Below are positions 25,268 through 33,825 of a stretch of DNA of 43,136 bases, in pieces; position 1 is the first letter of the stretch, and each line of letters starts with the position of its first letter. This DNA is from Lachnospiraceae bacterium (GTDB lineage Bacteria; Bacillota; Clostridia; Lachnospirales; Lachnospiraceae), in the NCBI GenBank assembly GCA_022797375.1, contig JAAWKM010000014.1:1-43136 (forward strand). Direction: 5' to 3'. Position numbers and translations under genes: made by a program. Under the pieces are notes generated by a model. It saw only the letters and a list, made by a program, of their open reading frames with translations, was not told the origin of the DNA and did no database searches.

Positions 25268-27628
25268 TTAAATTCCAATAATAATAAATCCAGCCCAATA
25301 ATAAGGATGTTTATATGGAATTTCATCATCTTCTATATGCTTGATTATAGAATTAGTATTTTCATCATAGTATAATGATTTTTTTATTTTATTTGCTGTA
25401 CTGTTCCTTAGAAAATCCTTTGATTTTCTGAGAGATTCTCCAAGGTTCATATTTTTATTTATATAATTATCATAAAAACATTTCATCAATAATTCTGTTG
25501 CATAATCATCTGTTTTCCAAAGATTTAAGATAATATATCTAGCACCAGCATTTATAAAAGCTCTTCTTATACCTAAGCCAACATCATTATATATATTTTT
25601 TTCTTTTATTCCACAGACAGATAACACTACTAATTTTGTTTTATTCAAATCCATCTGGCTTATTTTTCTTATTGTAAGTAATTGTCCATCAGAGAAGATA
25701 AGGCCACTCTGGTCCATAGGGTCATTACTTGCCTGAAGGCCAGATTCGTTGAAATCAAATGAATGTGTGCATATATGAAATATACTAGCTGGTTTTTCAA
25801 GGCAGCTTGGAATAGCATCTTTTCCGGTTATAGGAGCCACTCCTAATATATTTGCTACAGCTTTTGCTTCTTCGTATGAAGCTGGTAAAACAGGATACTT
25901 TCCTTTAAAATCAGGACCTCCAATTACTATTGCTTCATTATTTATACTATCATTATGTTTATGTAGTATTTCTTTCCCACTATTTATATAAAAAATATTA
26001 TATTCATCCTCCATAAAACAGTCATACCAATAAAAACTTGGTAGTAACCCAAATGGTATACGGATAAAATTACCAGTAACAGCTAAATACAGATAGCGGA
26101 TTTCTCTTGTAAGTACTTCACCAATTGGTAATAGGATTTCTTTATATATATAGTGATATGCACGGGACATCTTTATCTGGGTATTGCTATGTTTGGTGAA
26201 AGCGTAATCAAGTATAAATTGTTCAAGCTCATCTAGCCATTGGTCAATTTCATCGCGTTTTCCTAGTTCAATAGCTATAATGTTATTTTTTGTAACTACA
26301 AAAACATAATAAAAATCTGTACCATATAAATCTGTCATTAGGGTAAATTCAAGAATAACCTGGTCATTTAAAAGTTTTCTGCATATATCAATAGAATCTA
26401 ATGAAAAAATTCCGCCACTTGCCTTTTCAAAGTATTCCAGTAGTTGTGATTTTTCTAACGATACATCAGCACCTTCTTTTTCCAGTTCTTCAATTTGTTT
26501 AAGCCTGAAAATTTTTTGGCCATGTTCAATACCTTTTAAATTAATAACACTACGGTCAAAACTTAGTGTTTTTGTACGTATTATTAAAGAATAAGTTTCT
26601 TTTGGACCACGTATTTTATAACACAAATATGCAATACGTTTTACTATATTCTCTAGCCCGTTTAAAAATTCTATTCTTTTCTGTTCTTCGCTGATAAAGA
26701 AAACTTGTGTTACTATATAATTTTCTATTTCCAAAATATTATCTAAGATTTTTTCAGCTTCGATACTATTTTTTTGTTCATATTTAAGAAAACATTCAAG
26801 CAACAGTATATTTATCTGGCTGGTAATATCAGTAATATCTTTTCTGTTATCCAGGAATTTTTCAGCAAAACTTGTATCTCCGTTTTTTAACATCCCTATT
26901 GCAAAATTATAGTCTGACCGTTGCTTAACAGAATTTACAAAACGTGACATTCCCTTACCTGGCATATATTTCTGGAATGAATTATTACCCTTGTCCATAA
27001 GTTCATATACTTTTTTTGCAAGTTCAATTTTCTTCCGTTCATTTAGGGAATCTATATCTATACTTTGGAGTTCCTTCATAAGAATTATTATTTCTGCAGC
27101 ATTATTTTTCATATCTTGATTATTCATTAATAAAGTATCTTTGCAGATATGTTTTACAAGGTAGTGAAATTTGCGTGGAAGTCCAAGAGGGTCAATCATA
27201 GTACGGTTTACTACTTCTTCAGTGTCATTTCCAAGTAACATTGATTGGAGAAGTAAGTTTTCCAGATTAAGATTTAAATCAGGTTTTATACATGAAAATA
27301 TATAAAATGTTTGTGATATTGTTTCTGTCATAAAGTCTTCTTTATTTTCATATATCCATTTAGTAAAATCATCTGTTACATTTTGTTCACTGAAGTTTTC
27401 AATAAACTCTCCTGCATCTGCCAGTTTTAATGCTGCTTTTTTATAGTCTGTATTATGTGATTCCCATATAAAGTCAAACAAATTTACAATATTGCAAATA
27501 TTACTATTGTTTCCATATATTTTTGCAATCTGTTTTCTTGCCTCACTAAAATATTCACAACTTTTATGCAGATTATATAAATCTAAATATTCGCATCCCT
27601 TTTTTAGTAAATAAAACAAATGTTCCAT
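25268..27628 (-). CDS. CHAT-domain protease with long helical N-terminus
   Basis: A 786-aa protein. Residues ~566-786 form a caspase-like CHAT domain: catalytic His near 622 in IFHICTHSF and catalytic Cys near 672 in LVVLSVCG, followed by GLGIRRAFINAGARYIILNLW and the closing PYYWAGFIIIG typical of the fold. Both catalytic residues are present, so it should be an active cysteine endopeptidase. Residues ~1-560 are helical and repetitive in character (TPR-like, not regular enough to count), the usual sensing or autoinhibitory part of CHAT proteins. No signal peptide or TM segment. Bacterial CHAT proteases commonly act as effectors in conflict and cell-death systems; the target here is unknown. 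Confidence 0.86.
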   Translation of the reverse strand: MEHLFYLLKKGCEYLDLYNLHKSCEYFSEARKQIAKIYGNNSNICNIVNLFDFIWESHNTDYKKAALKLADAGEFIENFSEQNVTDDFTKWIYENKEDFMTETISQTFYIFSCIKPDLNLNLENLLLQSMLLGNDTEEVVNRTMIDPLGLPRKFHYLVKHICKDTLLMNNQDMKNNAAEIIILMKELQSIDIDSLNERKKIELAKKVYELMDKGNNSFQKYMPGKGMSRFVNSVKQRSDYNFAIGMLKNGDTSFAEKFLDNRKDITDITSQINILLLECFLKYEQKNSIEAEKILDNILEIENYIVTQVFFISEEQKRIEFLNGLENIVKRIAYLCYKIRGPKETYSLIIRTKTLSFDRSVINLKGIEHGQKIFRLKQIEELEKEGADVSLEKSQLLEYFEKASGGIFSLDSIDICRKLLNDQVILEFTLMTDLYGTDFYYVFVVTKNNIIAIELGKRDEIDQWLDELEQFILDYAFTKHSNTQIKMSRAYHYIYKEILLPIGEVLTREIRYLYLAVTGNFIRIPFGLLPSFYWYDCFMEDEYNIFYINSGKEILHKHNDSINNEAIVIGGPDFKGKYPVLPASYEEAKAVANILGVAPITGKDAIPSCLEKPASIFHICTHSFDFNESGLQASNDPMDQSGLIFSDGQLLTIRKISQMDLNKTKLVVLSVCGIKEKNIYNDVGLGIRRAFINAGARYIILNLWKTDDYATELLMKCFYDNYINKNMNLGESLRKSKDFLRNSTANKIKKSLYYDENTNSIIKHIEDDEIPYKHPYYWAGFIIIGI

Positions 27629-27741
27629 TTCTTATCTATCACCATATATTATCCTTACATAAATAATTATTTCCGGGTTACTATTGTGCTTCATTAAAAA
27701 TGGGATACCTTTTATTATGTATATTAAATATTAGTGTAAGA

Positions 27742-28509
27742 TTACCGGTATCCTTTTTTCTCTTCATACTTTATTATTAAATCCCTGTTTGCAATTTCGT
27801 ATTTGTTAAAAAATTCTTCTTCATGGAAGGCTTCTGGCGCTATTGTGCCATTATACCAGCTAAGGGAATTAAAGTATTTTTGCAGTTCTTTGTCATCAAA
27901 CTTCCTTCCATGTCTTGCAAATAATTCATTTCTTGCTAGCCTTGCCTTGCTAGCTGTTAATCCTTTTAAGTCCTTCATTTTATAATATTTTCTATCACTA
28001 TCTGGGAGAATATATTCTGAAGAACTTTTTACAGATTTATTATTGCTTTTCTTGCTTTTATTTTTCTTCTTATTTGTATTATCTTTATTGTTTGCATTAT
28101 CTTTATTACTTATATTATCTTTATTGCCTGTATTTTTAATTGTTTCTATATCTCCGTTATCTGGTTTATCTTCTTTTATGTTGCTGGATGTATTGTTGTT
28201 TGTATTATTATCATAAGTATTATTCTGGGCATTTTCGGTATTAACGGCTTTATTACCATGCTTTAATTGTTTTATAGTAATGCCGGCTATTATTGCAATT
28301 AATAGTATTCCAGCTATTATTAAATATGTCCATTGTTCTTTCTGGTTTTTGTTTTTATTAGTTGGCTGTTTGTTATATGTAGTATCTGGCAGACCATCAG
28401 ATGTATTACCAGATACCGGGTTCTGGTTAATATTTTGGACAGGCTGGCCACATTTACTGCAAAATTTTGAATTTTCATCTATTTCATTTCCACAATTATT
28501 ACAAAACAA
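27742..28509 (-). CDS. Membrane protein: zinc ribbon, TM segment, Asn/Lys-rich linker, YARHG domain
   Basis: About 255 aa. The N-terminus is a zinc ribbon (FCNNCGNEID..KFCSKCGQP, four cysteines). A single TM segment follows (about residues 77-98, YLIIAGILLIAIIAGITI), then a low-complexity Asn/Asp/Lys linker of ~80 residues, then a C-terminal YARHG domain (ARNELFARHGRKFDDKELQ..SLSWYNG). The topology would put the ribbon inside and YARHG outside. A longer frame begins at an ATG at 28551, but the strong GGAGG lies downstream of it; the TTG at 28509 is preferred. The ribbon resembles that of the 106-aa protein of the same operon, suggesting a shared partner. Confidence 0.78.
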   Translation of the reverse strand: MFCNNCGNEIDENSKFCSKCGQPVQNINQNPVSGNTSDGLPDTTYNKQPTNKNKNQKEQWTYLIIAGILLIAIIAGITIKQLKHGNKAVNTENAQNNTYDNNTNNNTSSNIKEDKPDNGDIETIKNTGNKDNISNKDNANNKDNTNKKKNKSKKSNNKSVKSSSEYILPDSDRKYYKMKDLKGLTASKARLARNELFARHGRKFDDKELQKYFNSLSWYNGTIAPEAFHEEEFFNKYEIANRDLIIKYEEKKGYR

Positions 28510-28570
28510 TTTTATGTAATTCCTCCATTCAACAATATGGCAGGCTGGCATTTAGAATCCAGCCTGTATT

Positions 28571-29065
28571 TCATTTTATTACTGATACTATTCCCGATGT
28601 GTTGACTGCCCTGCAGCAATCTGTGTATACTTCAATAAAAGCATAACCTCCTCTTAAAGCAATTCCACGTGCTTTTTCCATGCCATCTGGTAATGGCTGT
28701 CCATATTTAAAGTGGCTTATTATTTGTCCAGGCATATCCAATGTATGGACTTCATAAGGCTTGCCAAGATAGCATATAGAAACATATCCTAATAAAGTTT
28801 TAAAAATTTCAGCTTCAGGAAACTCTTTTTTTATTGTATCAATAATTTCATTAACCTTTTGCTGGTTTTGTACATGTCCTCCTGCATCAAGGTTATGCAA
28901 TGCATCCATATATTCTTTTGACCTTTTTTTTCTAAGAATTCTGTCAAGTTCAAGTTTGTATGTATTGCTTTCATGCAGGTTTTGTTTATTATTAGAAACT
29001 GTTTCTAAAGCACATATGTTGTTTTCTGTTATTTTTTGTGCAGGCTTTAACATTATTTTTGGCAT
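28571..29065 (-). CDS. Unknown 164-aa protein of the CHAT/Ycf46 operon
   Basis: It starts at an ATG after CTGGAGGATA. The N-terminal ~55 residues are polar and helical. The C-terminal ~100 residues look like a compact alpha/beta domain: EIIDTIKKEFPEAEIFKTLLG, then YVSICYLGKPYEVHTLD, a GQPLPDGMEKARGIALRGGYA helix-loop and a final strand pair with a CC pair (VYTDCCRAVN) ending SGIVSVIK. No TM segment. I do not recognise the family. A 109-bp gap separates it from the upstream ATPase gene, the largest internal gap with that before the CHAT gene, so an internal promoter or processing site is possible. Confidence 0.7.
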   Translation of the reverse strand: MPKIMLKPAQKITENNICALETVSNNKQNLHESNTYKLELDRILRKKRSKEYMDALHNLDAGGHVQNQQKVNEIIDTIKKEFPEAEIFKTLLGYVSICYLGKPYEVHTLDMPGQIISHFKYGQPLPDGMEKARGIALRGGYAFIEVYTDCCRAVNTSGIVSVIK

Positions 29066-29174
29066 TTTTATCCTCCAGTCTATATAAAATAATTTCCCGC
29101 TTTAGTAATACATATGTCTTATTGGATTAATATAAATATCTTTAAGGGCGGGTTCTTGTAATTTGTAAGACAAG

Positions 29175-30749
29175 TTATACTAATACTTTGCGTGTTTTAG
29201 GTGTATTTTTTTTCTGGGTAAGCTCTTCCCCGCCTATAGGTTTTCCTGATGCTGGGACTGCACGTTCTTTTCCCCATTCCCTTATTGCTTCTATTTTTTC
29301 TGGGCTTGTCTGTGATAAAGGAACAACATTATTAAATGCATTTAATATATTTTCTTCATTAAGTACAAAGTTTTGGTTTGCTATGTCCCTGTATGCCAGG
29401 TCTCTGACAGTTGATTCCAGGTCAGCGCCAGTAAATCCTTCTGTGATGCTAATAATTTTATCTGCAAGCGGGCCTGCAAAATTTAATTTCAGATATTTTC
29501 TCATGTATAATGATAAGATATCCTTTCTTTCATCTGAGGTTGGCAAATCTATAAAAAACAGTTCATCAAACCGTCCTCTGCGTAGAAGTTCAGAGGGAAG
29601 CATTGAAACATCATTAGCTGTGGCAACAACGAATACTTGTTTTTTACATTCCTGCATCCAGAATAAAAACTGGCCTACCATTCTTGTAGAGACTCCGCCA
29701 TCAAGGGAATTTGTAGCTCCTGAAAGGCCTTTTTCAATTTCATCAATCCATAAAATACATGGTGCCATGTTCTCAGCGGTTACAAGAGCATCTTTTAGCT
29801 GTTGCTCAGACTGGCCAACATAGCTGCCTTGTACTGTTGCAAAGTCAAGCCTGTATAGAGGCAGTTTCCAGTTGGCTGAAATAGATTTAGCAGACAGTGA
29901 CTTTCCACAGCCTGGAACACCAACTAATAAGATTCCTCTTGGTGGCTGGAGCCCTTTAGCTTTTAGCTCATATCTTTTTTCAGAACTGAGGAGTTCTTTT
30001 TTTTCATCCAGCCATTTTCTAAGTCCCTCAAGACCTCCGACATCTTTTACATTATCATCTACATCTATTTTTTCTAAACCTGATATATCTGAAAAGAGCC
30101 TGTCTTTTGCATACCGTATTTCATCCATATCGGATTTTTTAATACTTCTGTTTGCTATTAATGCAGCAATAACATTTTCTGCTTCGATTTTTGTTACTCC
30201 TGATAAAATCAGGGCAGCTTCCCTTATGTCTGTATCATCCCATTCAATAGGAATTTCATTTCTATATTCATCAATAAAATTTTTGATTATAGTGTACATT
30301 TCATCTTCATTAGGAAGGTCTATTTTAATAATCATACCAAGCCTTTGCAACTGGTTCCATATAGGATTATTAGTTAAAACAATAACTTCCCCGCCAGCTT
30401 CATTAGCTAATTGTACAAGGTCATATATTTGTTTTGAATCATTATTATCTGAACTTAAATCTAATGCTTCTGTCATTATAAGAGTAAGATTTTGCCTGCG
30501 CCTCATTTGTTCACTCATATAATCTATGGCAGCATAAATTGATTTATCTTCACTCAGCACTTTTCCACTGACTAAATCACATACTCCTTTTGAAAGTGTA
30601 TGAATAAAAAAATCACATGATATTTCCTCTGATATTTCTTTTAGGATATCTAATGCCCGTGACCTTTCAATTGTATTAATTGCTATAAATGGTATTCTGG
30701 CAATGGCATATCTTTTTAACAGTTCTTTGCTTTTAAGTGTGTCACTCAA
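29175..30749 (-). CDS. Ycf46-like AAA+ ATPase
   Basis: A 524-aa AAA+ protein. The C-terminal half is a classical AAA module: Walker A GVPGCGKS (about 277-284), pore-loop region GSYVGQSE, Walker B CILWIDE (331-337), sensor 1 TAND (377-380), arginine fingers RRGRFDE (390-396) and a C-lid with GFTGADLE. The N-terminal ~210 residues are a degenerate AAA-like module (ARIPFIAINTIERSRALDIL, VIVLTNNPIW, IDLPNEDEM) without a P-loop, the layout of plastid/cyanobacterial Ycf46. It starts with TTG after AGGAGG, 13 bases behind the previous gene. Probably a protein remodeller or unfoldase; in this operon it could gate the CHAT protease. No FtsH/Lon-type protease domain is fused. Confidence 0.86.
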   Translation of the reverse strand: MSDTLKSKELLKRYAIARIPFIAINTIERSRALDILKEISEEISCDFFIHTLSKGVCDLVSGKVLSEDKSIYAAIDYMSEQMRRRQNLTLIMTEALDLSSDNNDSKQIYDLVQLANEAGGEVIVLTNNPIWNQLQRLGMIIKIDLPNEDEMYTIIKNFIDEYRNEIPIEWDDTDIREAALILSGVTKIEAENVIAALIANRSIKKSDMDEIRYAKDRLFSDISGLEKIDVDDNVKDVGGLEGLRKWLDEKKELLSSEKRYELKAKGLQPPRGILLVGVPGCGKSLSAKSISANWKLPLYRLDFATVQGSYVGQSEQQLKDALVTAENMAPCILWIDEIEKGLSGATNSLDGGVSTRMVGQFLFWMQECKKQVFVVATANDVSMLPSELLRRGRFDELFFIDLPTSDERKDILSLYMRKYLKLNFAGPLADKIISITEGFTGADLESTVRDLAYRDIANQNFVLNEENILNAFNNVVPLSQTSPEKIEAIREWGKERAVPASGKPIGGEELTQKKNTPKTRKVLV

Positions 30750-30762
30750 TTTTTTCTGCCTC

Positions 30763-31212
30763 CTAAAATTTATTTACTTTATGGTTCCTTACTATTGTTA
30801 ATAGTTTACCACTTCTATCTTTTCGTGCTGATTCTTCTAATGATGACTGCATTTTGCATGCTTGTGATATAACAAGCTGTTTATACTGTGAGCGCTCATT
30901 TTCTGGTAAAGCAGGCAGGTCAACGGCATCTGCTAGGAAAGCCATTTCTTTCCTAAGGGCAAGTAATGCCTGGACAATTTCTCTTTCTTCTGTATTTGGC
31001 CTGGAAATAGTTTTCTGGAATTTATCTGATGCCATATTCATTCTGCTATTTATAACATCAGCAAGTTTTTTCAAAAATCTTTCTGCAACACCTGTCTGCC
31101 ACTCTATTGTACCTTGTTTCATAGCATTTAAAATTTCTTCATCATTAGTTCTGGATTTAAGTTTATCAGTTATATTTACCCATTCAGCATATGTATGTGG
31201 CACTTCTGTCAT
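30763..31212 (-). CDS. Unknown helical 149-aa protein of the CHAT/Ycf46 operon
   Basis: All-helical by composition, no TM segment, no cysteine motif. The central region (LKKLADVINSRMNMASDKFQ; EREIVQALLALRKEMAFLADAVDLPALPE) looks like a helical bundle with a short proline-containing hinge, and the tail is basic (RNHKVNKF). No family recognised. It is packed between the zinc-ribbon gene (one base between the ATG and that stop) and the ATPase gene (13 bases), so it is surely co-translated with them and could be an adaptor for the ATPase. Confidence 0.7.
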   Translation of the reverse strand: MTEVPHTYAEWVNITDKLKSRTNDEEILNAMKQGTIEWQTGVAERFLKKLADVINSRMNMASDKFQKTISRPNTEEREIVQALLALRKEMAFLADAVDLPALPENERSQYKQLVISQACKMQSSLEESARKDRSGKLLTIVRNHKVNKF

Positions 31213-31213
31213 A

Positions 31214-31534
31214 TTATAATTTCCTCCGTACTAATAAATTTGGTGGTTCAATACTCCATTCTGGCAAACCTTTGGCAAAAATATTATCTGGCTCATGGTA
31301 ATTTTTTATGGCTGGTTTTATATAAGGAATATCTTCTTGCGTTGCTGCTATTTCTTCGTCTACATTCGTAAAAGGCAATATGTCCTGGTTGTTTGTGTCT
31401 GGTTCTTTTAGTTCCCTGCCACAGACTGAGCAAAAAGCTGCATCAGGGTTATTACCAGACTGGCATATGGGACATACTTTTATTTGTCCCGCTGCTGTTG
31501 AATTTATAAAATCTGCTCTTGATTTTGCATCCAT
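31214..31534 (-). CDS. Small zinc-ribbon protein of the CHAT/Ycf46 operon
   Basis: A 106-aa soluble protein. Residues ~20-42 form a zinc ribbon (VCPICQSGNNPDAAFCSVCG). The remainder is acidic and probably disordered, ending in a hydrophobic/aromatic tail FAKGLPEWSIEPP followed by LLVRRKL, which looks like a short binding motif rather than a folded domain. Its ATG follows GGAGGG, 13 bases after the 577-aa gene. Zinc ribbon plus linear motif suggests an adaptor that links two partners of the operon. Confidence 0.75.
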   Translation of the reverse strand: MDAKSRADFINSTAAGQIKVCPICQSGNNPDAAFCSVCGRELKEPDTNNQDILPFTNVDEEIAATQEDIPYIKPAIKNYHEPDNIFAKGLPEWSIEPPNLLVRRKL

Positions 31535-31547
31535 AAAAACCCTCCTT

Positions 31548-33281
31548 TTAATCTGTTACATTTATCCTGCGGCTAGTTCCAGATAATTTTCTTACATACT
31601 GGTCTGGTGATAACTGGTCAAGAAAATCAAGAACTTTACTGCTTTCACTGTCTTTTTCAGCAAATCCGGCCCTGAAGTCGACAACTTCAGCAATTGTAGC
31701 ACGTATAATTTTTGTTCCGCTTTCTTTCTTTTGTGCAAACTGGCTGTTTATATCTTCTTTTATTTTTTCAATGCTTTTTTTCTTTGAAAAATGATTAATT
31801 ATCATTCCTAATCCAGCTATAATTGCAACCAGGCCTAAAAGTGAACTATTTGAGATAAACATTATAAGACCAATTGCAGCTATTGCAGTTCCTCCATAAA
31901 GGCAGAACTTTTCAAATGCTGATAAAGTGACTTTTGCTAAGGCAGCTTCTTTTTCTGAATTTATTAATGTATTAAATCTTTGGATTATTTCCTGTTCATT
32001 ATTGCCATCTGTTGTTTTATCATTAAATGTGTCCACATTAATCTGTATTTCGTATGGAATTTTCATACGGTTTTTTGCAATAATATCATTGTATGCATCT
32101 GTAATCCAGTCTTTTGTCAATGATATAGCAAATTTCTGTGTTGAAATACTTGCATTAGAACTTTCAGGTTTCATTGCTGCATCAGTAAGCAGCTGTGTGA
32201 AATCTTTTGTTTTTTCAAATGCCGTTTTTTCAATAGCCATGCTTTTTCTGGCTCTTTTTTCATCACCATCAAAATCAGTAACGAATTTTTCAAATTTTTC
32301 TTTTTTTCTTAAAGGCAGTTCTTCATCATCAAAATCAGTAACAAGGCTGTTTAGTATTTCATCTAGTTGTGCTTTTATGGAATCAGAGGAAACTTCCTGT
32401 TCAAAAATAGCTGTAAAATAGTTTAGTATTTCTTCATGCAGCATAGCACCTTCCAGGATATCTTCCAGCACTGGCCAGGTTTTACTGTATTTTTTTAGGT
32501 ATGTATAAGAACTTGTATCAATTTTTTTTCGTTTCAGGTTAATTGCATCAGACCATTGCTCTGTCTGTTGTTCAATGAATCCTGGTTTTTCTGATAAATG
32601 TTTAAGCCATTTTGACATCTGGGCTGATATAATTCCCTCTGAATCAGCTCCCAATAGTCCGCTTGCATATGCATCTAATATAATAATAGTCTTCCGGTCT
32701 AATTTTTCTTCATCCTGGTTATCTAAATATCTTTGTGTCCACTTTAAGCATGCTTCTTTTCTTTCAGCCCTTCTGCATACCAGTGCAAAAAACAATGAAG
32801 TTTTTTCATCATTACGCTTTATTCCTTCCCTTAGTGCTTTTTCTGCTAATTCTGGTTCATCGTTTATCCATGCTGCTAATGCAACTAAGCAAGGTGCAAG
32901 CCAGTAATTTGGTGTTGAAATCATTAATTCTTCTGTAGCAGTGCTTATAGTTTCTTTTTTTACTATGCCTAAATCGTCGGCCTGGAGTATTCCAGTGACT
33001 GTCCTGCGTACAATTTCATAATGCCCATATTTTTGCTCTAACTCCTGTCTTATCTGGACAAGCCGTGTTTCAGCCTGTTGTAAGCGGTTAGCCATTTTTT
33101 GCGTGACAACAAAATCATGAAAGTCTTTTGCAAGGTTTCCAATTTCATTATAGACAATTTTAACATTACTATCTACTGCACCAACATTAGAATTAATTAC
33201 GCCTAAATCATCATGGATTGCACCTAGATTACGTTCTATAGCGGTTAAATCAGCTGGTCTTATAGATGTCACTTCTGCCAT
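31548..33281 (-). CDS. Coiled-coil/TPR-like protein with C-terminal TM hairpin (first gene of the CHAT/Ycf46 operon)
   Basis: A 577-aa protein. Residues ~10-90 form a coiled coil of heptad-like repeats (NLGAIHDDLGVINSNVGAV...). Residues ~110-260 look like TPR/HEAT-type helices (WLAPCLVALAAWIND, AEKALREG, KASLFFALVCRRAERKEACLKW style). Two adjacent hydrophobic segments (about 458-498, separated by a polar NSS) form a TM hairpin, followed by a cytosolic tail. A repeated VTDFDDE/VTDFDGDE occurs near the middle. The N-terminus should be cytosolic. No family recognised. It leads the operon, has a good GGAGG site, and may be the membrane scaffold or sensor. Confidence 0.75.
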   Translation of the reverse strand: MAEVTSIRPADLTAIERNLGAIHDDLGVINSNVGAVDSNVKIVYNEIGNLAKDFHDFVVTQKMANRLQQAETRLVQIRQELEQKYGHYEIVRRTVTGILQADDLGIVKKETISTATEELMISTPNYWLAPCLVALAAWINDEPELAEKALREGIKRNDEKTSLFFALVCRRAERKEACLKWTQRYLDNQDEEKLDRKTIIILDAYASGLLGADSEGIISAQMSKWLKHLSEKPGFIEQQTEQWSDAINLKRKKIDTSSYTYLKKYSKTWPVLEDILEGAMLHEEILNYFTAIFEQEVSSDSIKAQLDEILNSLVTDFDDEELPLRKKEKFEKFVTDFDGDEKRARKSMAIEKTAFEKTKDFTQLLTDAAMKPESSNASISTQKFAISLTKDWITDAYNDIIAKNRMKIPYEIQINVDTFNDKTTDGNNEQEIIQRFNTLINSEKEAALAKVTLSAFEKFCLYGGTAIAAIGLIMFISNSSLLGLVAIIAGLGMIINHFSKKKSIEKIKEDINSQFAQKKESGTKIIRATIAEVVDFRAGFAEKDSESSKVLDFLDQLSPDQYVRKLSGTSRRINVTD

Positions 33282-33375
33282 TTATTCTCCCTCCTTATAA
33301 AATATAATTGGCATTTTCATAAATAGTCTGGTAATATAATATTTCAATTTCATTTTTATATAAAATGTATATGCT

Positions 33376-33404
33376 ATTATACTCCAATAAATCTTTTTTT
33401 ACAA
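33376..33404 (-). promoter_or_regulatory. Sigma-A-like promoter of the nine-gene CHAT/Ycf46 operon
   Basis: Minus strand: TTGTAA (33404-33399), 17 bp, TATAAT (33381-33376). The leader to the start codon at 33281 is about 88 nt. It is the best promoter found for the operon; the two ~110-bp gaps inside it might hold weaker ones. Confidence 0.65.
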
Positions 33405-33518
33405 CTTTTTCCGGCAAAAATATAGTATAAATTTATATTATGTTATTCTGGAGGTTACCATATATTTTTTAATTACATATAAATCCCCGTTTATATAGAT
33501 ATAATATTGTTTTATAGT

Positions 33519-33613
33519 TATGATGTTGGGACCAAAAGGTATTTTGCCCCCAATTGATGCTACGGATTGCTTACATTGCTATCTATTGGTTTAATACTGG
33601 CCCTGGCATCATG
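33519..33613. repeat. Interrupted palindrome in the 544-bp spacer before spoVAD
   Basis: ATGATG/CATCAT outer arms, then GGG/CCC, CCA/TGG and GTATT/AATAC can pair in register over ~95 bases. No frame inside is credible. The spacer 33282-33825 also holds the minus-strand promoter (33376-33404) and a small hairpin at 33631; otherwise I see only AT-rich sequence. Confidence 0.4.
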
Positions 33614-33630
33614 TTATATAGTTAATAAAT

Positions 33631-33654
33631 ATTCTGGATAGCCATTTCCAGAAT
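33631..33654. other. Small hairpin upstream of spoVAD
   Basis: ATTCTGGA and TCCAGAAT flank an 8-nt loop, followed by TTTTATATAT. It could be a weak terminator or a protein-binding dyad; no transcript upstream of it is evident. Confidence 0.35.
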
Positions 33655-33825
33655 GTTTTATATATCATATCGCTAATAAAATGAAGTTATATCCAGAGTA
33701 TATGTTTATATAGAATTTTGTAATTTAACTGGATATTATCCAATGTTTTCTATTTATTATTATGAATAGTTATTTGATAAATCTGGGAAAATAATTATAA
33801 GTTTAAATTTAATCTGGAGGAGATT

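Noticed and set aside
32240-32345. Short direct repeat inside the 577-aa gene (VTDFDDE / VTDFDGDE)
   Set aside because: Only two imperfect copies; a small duplication within a coding region, not a repeat array.
24395-33281. Identification of the operon as a tellurite (Ter), gas-vesicle, type VI/VII secretion or CRISPR-linked CHAT system
   Set aside because: None of the hallmark genes (TerD/TerC, gas vesicle proteins, EsxA/EssC, tube or sheath proteins, Cas proteins) is present.
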